This document shows positions 14,137 through 16,661 of a DNA stretch of 16,661 nucleotides, piece after piece. The DNA is taken from contig URGC01000054.1 of NCBI GenBank assembly GCA_900547255.1, positions 1-16,661 on the forward strand, in the 5' to 3' direction. The position numbers were made by a program, and so were the translations under genes. The stretch is from an uncultured Eubacterium sp. GTDB lineage: Bacteria > Bacillota > Clostridia > Lachnospirales > Lachnospiraceae. Positions within the stretch are counted from its first letter, which is position 1. The number at the start of each line of letters is the position of its first letter. The notes under the pieces are model-generated. The model ran no database searches, was not told the origin of the DNA, and worked only from the letters and a program-made list of their open reading frames with translations.

Positions 14137-15435
14137 TTATTTTACATTAAATGCCTTGATTCCTGGATATACAGCACTTGCACCGAGCTCTTCCTCAATA
14201 CGGAGTAACTGGTTATACTTGGCAACTCGCTCAGATCTTGAAGGAGCACCTGTCTTAATCTGGCATGTGTTAAGAGCAACAGCAAGGTCAGCGATAGTTG
14301 TATCGGCTGTTTCACCAGAACGGTGAGAGCTGATAGCTGTGTATCCTGCCTTATGAGCCATCTTGATTGCCTCAAGTGTCTCTGATACAGAACCAATCTG
14401 GTTAAGCTTTATAAGAATAGCATTACCTGCACCGAGTTCAATACCCTTTGATAATCTCTCTGTGTTAGTAACGAATAAATCATCACCTACAAGCTGTACT
14501 CTGTCACCCAGTCTGTCAGTGAGCTTCTTCCAGCCTTCCCAGTCTTCCTCATCAAGACCATCTTCGATTGAGATGATAGGGTATTTATCGCAGAGTGCTG
14601 CCCAGTGCTCTATAAGTTGTTCAGAGCTGTATTCTGTGCCAGCCTTAGGAAGCTTGTAGAAGCCTTTGCCTTTCTCGCTTTTCCACTCAGAAGATGCTGC
14701 ATCCATAGCAATCCTGAAATCTTTACCTGGCTCATAACCAGCTTTCTTAACAGCCTCAAGAATAGTCTCGATAGCTTCCTCATCTGATTTTAATGCTGGG
14801 GCAAATCCACCCTCATCACCAACAGAAGTTGCAAGACTTCTTTCTTTTAATATAGATGCAAGAGCGTGGAAAACTTCTGAACACCATCTCAAGCACTCCT
14901 TGAAAGAAGGTGCGCCGACAGGCATAATCATGAATTCCTGGACATCAAGGCCAGATGATAATGCATGGCAGCCGCCATTTATGATATTCATCATAGGAAC
15001 AGGGAGTCTGTTACCAGATACACCACCTAAGAATCTGTACAGAGGTATGTCAAGTGATATGCTTGCAGCTCTGCAGCAAGCGATAGATACAGCAAGAATA
15101 GCGTTAGCACCGAGCTTTGACTTATCCTTAGTTCCATCGGCTGCAATCATAGCAGCATCTATAGCGTAGATATCAGATGCATCCATTCCGATAAGGGCAT
15201 CATTAATAGTAGTATTAATGTTGTCGACAGCCTTAGTTACCCCCTTGCCAAGATATCTTGATTTATCACCGTCTCTTAATTCGAGGGCTTCAAATTCGCC
15301 TGTAGATGCGCCGGAAGGAGCAGTACCTCTTCCAACAGTTCCGTCTATGAGATAAACCTCAGCCTCAACAGTTGGATTACCTCTTGAATCAAGAATTTCT
15401 CTACCAATAACTTTTTCAATTTCTAAATATGACAT
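14137..15435 (-). CDS. eno: enolase
   Basis: This 432-residue cytosolic glycolytic enzyme converts 2-phosphoglycerate to phosphoenolpyruvate. Clear landmarks are the N-terminal GREILDSRGNPTVEAEVYL, GAPSGASTGEFEALELRD-like substrate loop (here GTAPSGASTGEFEALELRD), VGDEGGFAP with a catalytic Glu, the metal ligands in AMDAASSEW, SIEDGLDEEDW and VGDDLFVTN, then the signature LIKLNQIGSVSET with the catalytic Lys, and SHRSGETADTTIADLAVAL. I start at the second Met (15435): AAGGAG then lies 7 nt upstream, whereas the Met at 15441 is only 1 nt from it. Length is normal and no substitutions are seen. It is a single-gene unit on the minus strand with its own terminator. Confidence 0.98.
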   Translation of the reverse strand: MSYLEIEKVIGREILDSRGNPTVEAEVYLIDGTVGRGTAPSGASTGEFEALELRDGDKSRYLGKGVTKAVDNINTTINDALIGMDASDIYAIDAAMIAADGTKDKSKLGANAILAVSIACCRAASISLDIPLYRFLGGVSGNRLPVPMMNIINGGCHALSSGLDVQEFMIMPVGAPSFKECLRWCSEVFHALASILKERSLATSVGDEGGFAPALKSDEEAIETILEAVKKAGYEPGKDFRIAMDAASSEWKSEKGKGFYKLPKAGTEYSSEQLIEHWAALCDKYPIISIEDGLDEEDWEGWKKLTDRLGDRVQLVGDDLFVTNTERLSKGIELGAGNAILIKLNQIGSVSETLEAIKMAHKAGYTAISSHRSGETADTTIADLAVALNTCQIKTGAPSRSERVAKYNQLLRIEEELGASAVYPGIKAFNVK

Positions 15436-15473
15436 TGTCATTCTCCTTTCCTATAATGCAAATTAATGCATGG

Positions 15474-15503
15474 ATAATACACGGTTAGGATAAACTAACT
15501 CAA
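15474..15503 (-). promoter_or_regulatory. candidate eno promoter
   Basis: On the minus strand TTGAGT (complement of 15498-15503) and TATTAT (complement of 15474-15479) are 18 bp apart, with four and five of six consensus bases. The leader to the ATG at 15435 would be about 30 nt. Confidence 0.45.
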
Positions 15504-15576
15504 GCTGAAAATCAATAATCAAAAATGATAAAATATTTCATTACCATTTATTATTGACATACATGAATAAAATTAT

Positions 15577-15605
15577 TGGACATTTATAAAATATAAGCCT
15601 ATAAT
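15577..15605 (+). promoter_or_regulatory. promoter of the GGDEF gene
   Basis: TGGACA (15577-15582) and a perfect TATAAT (15600-15605) are separated by 17 bp. The start would be near 15612 and the ribosome binding site AGGAG (15615-15619) follows at once, so the leader is very short. A TTGACA at 15554-15559 has no -10 at proper distance. Confidence 0.65.
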
Positions 15606-15629
15606 GGGCTAAATAGGAGATGAAATCGT

Positions 15630-16661
15630 ATGGACCAGAATTATATTATAACAATGGAAGAAACCAGAGAGATTATGAAGCAGCTCAGCAAGGTTTTTGA
15701 CGTTGTGCGTCTGCTTGAAGCTGAATCTCTGCATGAGATAGATGAGAATAATAATATTAAATCCTGTGATTGTTACGAGTTCTGGAACAGAAGACACAGA
15801 TGTGATAACTGTGTATCGCAGTGTGCGATTTCATGTAAGGGACAGAGGATTAAGCTTGAATATCTCGACCAGGATATATACGAAGTTATTGCCAAGTATC
15901 TTGAGATTGATGGCAAGGGATATTCACTTGAGATGCTTATCCGTATTAATAAAGATGTGATGTCAGATCCGGGCGATTGTGAAAAGCTTGTCATGGATAT
16001 GACAGGATTTTCCAAGAAACTATATGAGGATGTACTTACAGGTGCATATAACCGAAGATATTATGAGGATAAGGTTAAGAATATTGATGAATCAGCGGGG
16101 CTGGCAGTTATAGACCTTGATGATTTTAAGATATATAACGATACATATGGACATAGTGCTGGTGATATGGCACTTATCACAGCGGCTAAGTCTATCAATG
16201 AATGTATAAGAAGTTCAGATATGCTTATAAGGTATGGCGGTGATGAATTCCTGCTTATTATGCCGGGAATTGATATATATACATTCAGAGATAAGTTAAG
16301 ACAGATACAGAAAAAGATTAACGAAGCTGATGTTCCAGGATATACAAGGATTCAGATGAGCGTAAGTATCGGTGGTGTGGTGACTGGCGATGAGTCAATT
16401 GAGCAGACTGTGAGCAGAGCTGATAATCTTATGTATAAGGCTAAGAAGTATAAGAATGTAGTTGTAACAGAGCTTGATGGAGAGCAGCCACAATATCAGA
16501 ATATGGAAGTTAGCAGGGAAAAGATTCTGATAGTTGATGACTCAGATATTAACAGAGATATTCTTGCAGAGATATTGCAGGATGATTATCAGATTCTGGA
16601 GGCACACGATGGTGCGGAAGGAATTGATATGATTGAGCGGTATGGAGAACAGATATCACTT
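15630..16661 (+). CDS. diguanylate cyclase: Cys-rich sensor, GGDEF, receiver domain (partial)
   Basis: The frame is open from the ATG at 15630 to the window end (344 codons, no stop), with AGGAG 10 nt ahead of the ATG. Residues 15-110 look like a PAS-type sensor with six cysteines (46, 48, 58, 61, 65, 69) in the segment CDCYEFW...CDNC...C...C, a possible metal or redox site. The GGDEF domain follows (about 130-285): DLDDFKIYNDTYGHSAGD, an intact GGDEF (203-207), and RSSD placed five residues before it, the canonical inhibitory site. It should make cyclic di-GMP and be product-inhibited. A receiver domain begins at about 297 (EKILIVDDSDINRDIL), but the window ends before the phospho-acceptor Asp. 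Receiver after GGDEF suggests further domains downstream, perhaps a histidine kinase or HD-GYP/EAL output. Confidence 0.9.
   Translation, partial: MDQNYIITMEETREIMKQLSKVFDVVRLLEAESLHEIDENNNIKSCDCYEFWNRRHRCDNCVSQCAISCKGQRIKLEYLDQDIYEVIAKYLEIDGKGYSLEMLIRINKDVMSDPGDCEKLVMDMTGFSKKLYEDVLTGAYNRRYYEDKVKNIDESAGLAVIDLDDFKIYNDTYGHSAGDMALITAAKSINECIRSSDMLIRYGGDEFLLIMPGIDIYTFRDKLRQIQKKINEADVPGYTRIQMSVSIGGVVTGDESIEQTVSRADNLMYKAKKYKNVVVTELDGEQPQYQNMEVSREKILIVDDSDINRDILAEILQDDYQILEAHDGAEGIDMIERYGEQISL

Noticed and set aside
15554..15559. Perfect TTGACA as a -35 for the GGDEF gene
   Set aside because: No -10 lies 16-18 bp downstream; the TGGACA/TATAAT pair at 15577-15605 fits better.

Overview
The window is AT-rich chromosomal DNA from a Gram-positive anaerobe, most likely a Lachnospiraceae member (Clostridia, Bacillota). 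The evidence is the combination of gene families: a DUF6033-type protein, a UvrX-like Y-family polymerase followed by a YolD-like gene, a YtrA/GntR ABC operon, a CxxC/HExEH SprA-like protein and a Cys-rich GGDEF protein. Strong purine-rich ribosome binding sites, frequent GTG/TTG starts and TAATG/ATGA gene overlaps fit as well. The genus cannot be fixed from the sequence alone.

Layout. (1) 1-647: C-terminal end of an ABC exporter half-transporter. (2) 747-2156: an AGCS-family Na+/alanine-type symporter, with a hairpin overlapping its ribosome binding site. (3) 2182-5567: a five-gene operon of GntR/YtrA repressor, ABC ATPase, two ABC-2-like membrane proteins and a DUF3267-like membrane zinc-protease candidate, preceded by a 38-bp imperfect palindrome over the promoter. 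(4) 5604-6083: a small HExEH/CxxC protein. (5) 6114-7731: a three-gene hipB-hipS-hipT locus, meaning a HipA kinase split into a separate small N-terminal protein and a kinase. Three near-identical operator palindromes, spaced 41 and 42 bp apart, precede it. (6) 7759-9718: Y-family polymerase with a C-terminal clamp-binding motif, then a YolD-like protein. (7) 9809-10603: DUF6033-like protein. (8) 10604-10933: noncoding stretch rich in nested inverted repeats. (9) 10934-12418, minus strand: a Lon-like AAA+ ATPase with no protease domain and Asn in place of the Walker B Asp. (10) 12724-14034: NhaC-family antiporter, convergent with (11) enolase (14137-15435, minus) across a shared bidirectional terminator. 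(12) 15630 to the window end: a diguanylate cyclase with a Cys-rich N-terminal sensor, GGDEF domain and the start of a receiver domain.

The most system-like element is the hipBST locus. HipB should repress through the phased operators, HipS matches the subdomain that neutralises HipT in the described hipBST systems, and HipT is a Ser/Thr kinase with intact catalytic motifs. Three things set this one apart from what I know of the family: a cysteine/histidine knuckle at the HipT N-terminus, a Thr-Ile-Pro loop where the E. coli HipT carries its two autophosphorylated serines, and a DNA-damage-type polymerase pair 27 bp downstream. The second oddity is the protease-less Lon-like ATPase. Enolase, the two Na+-coupled transporters and the terminators are ordinary.
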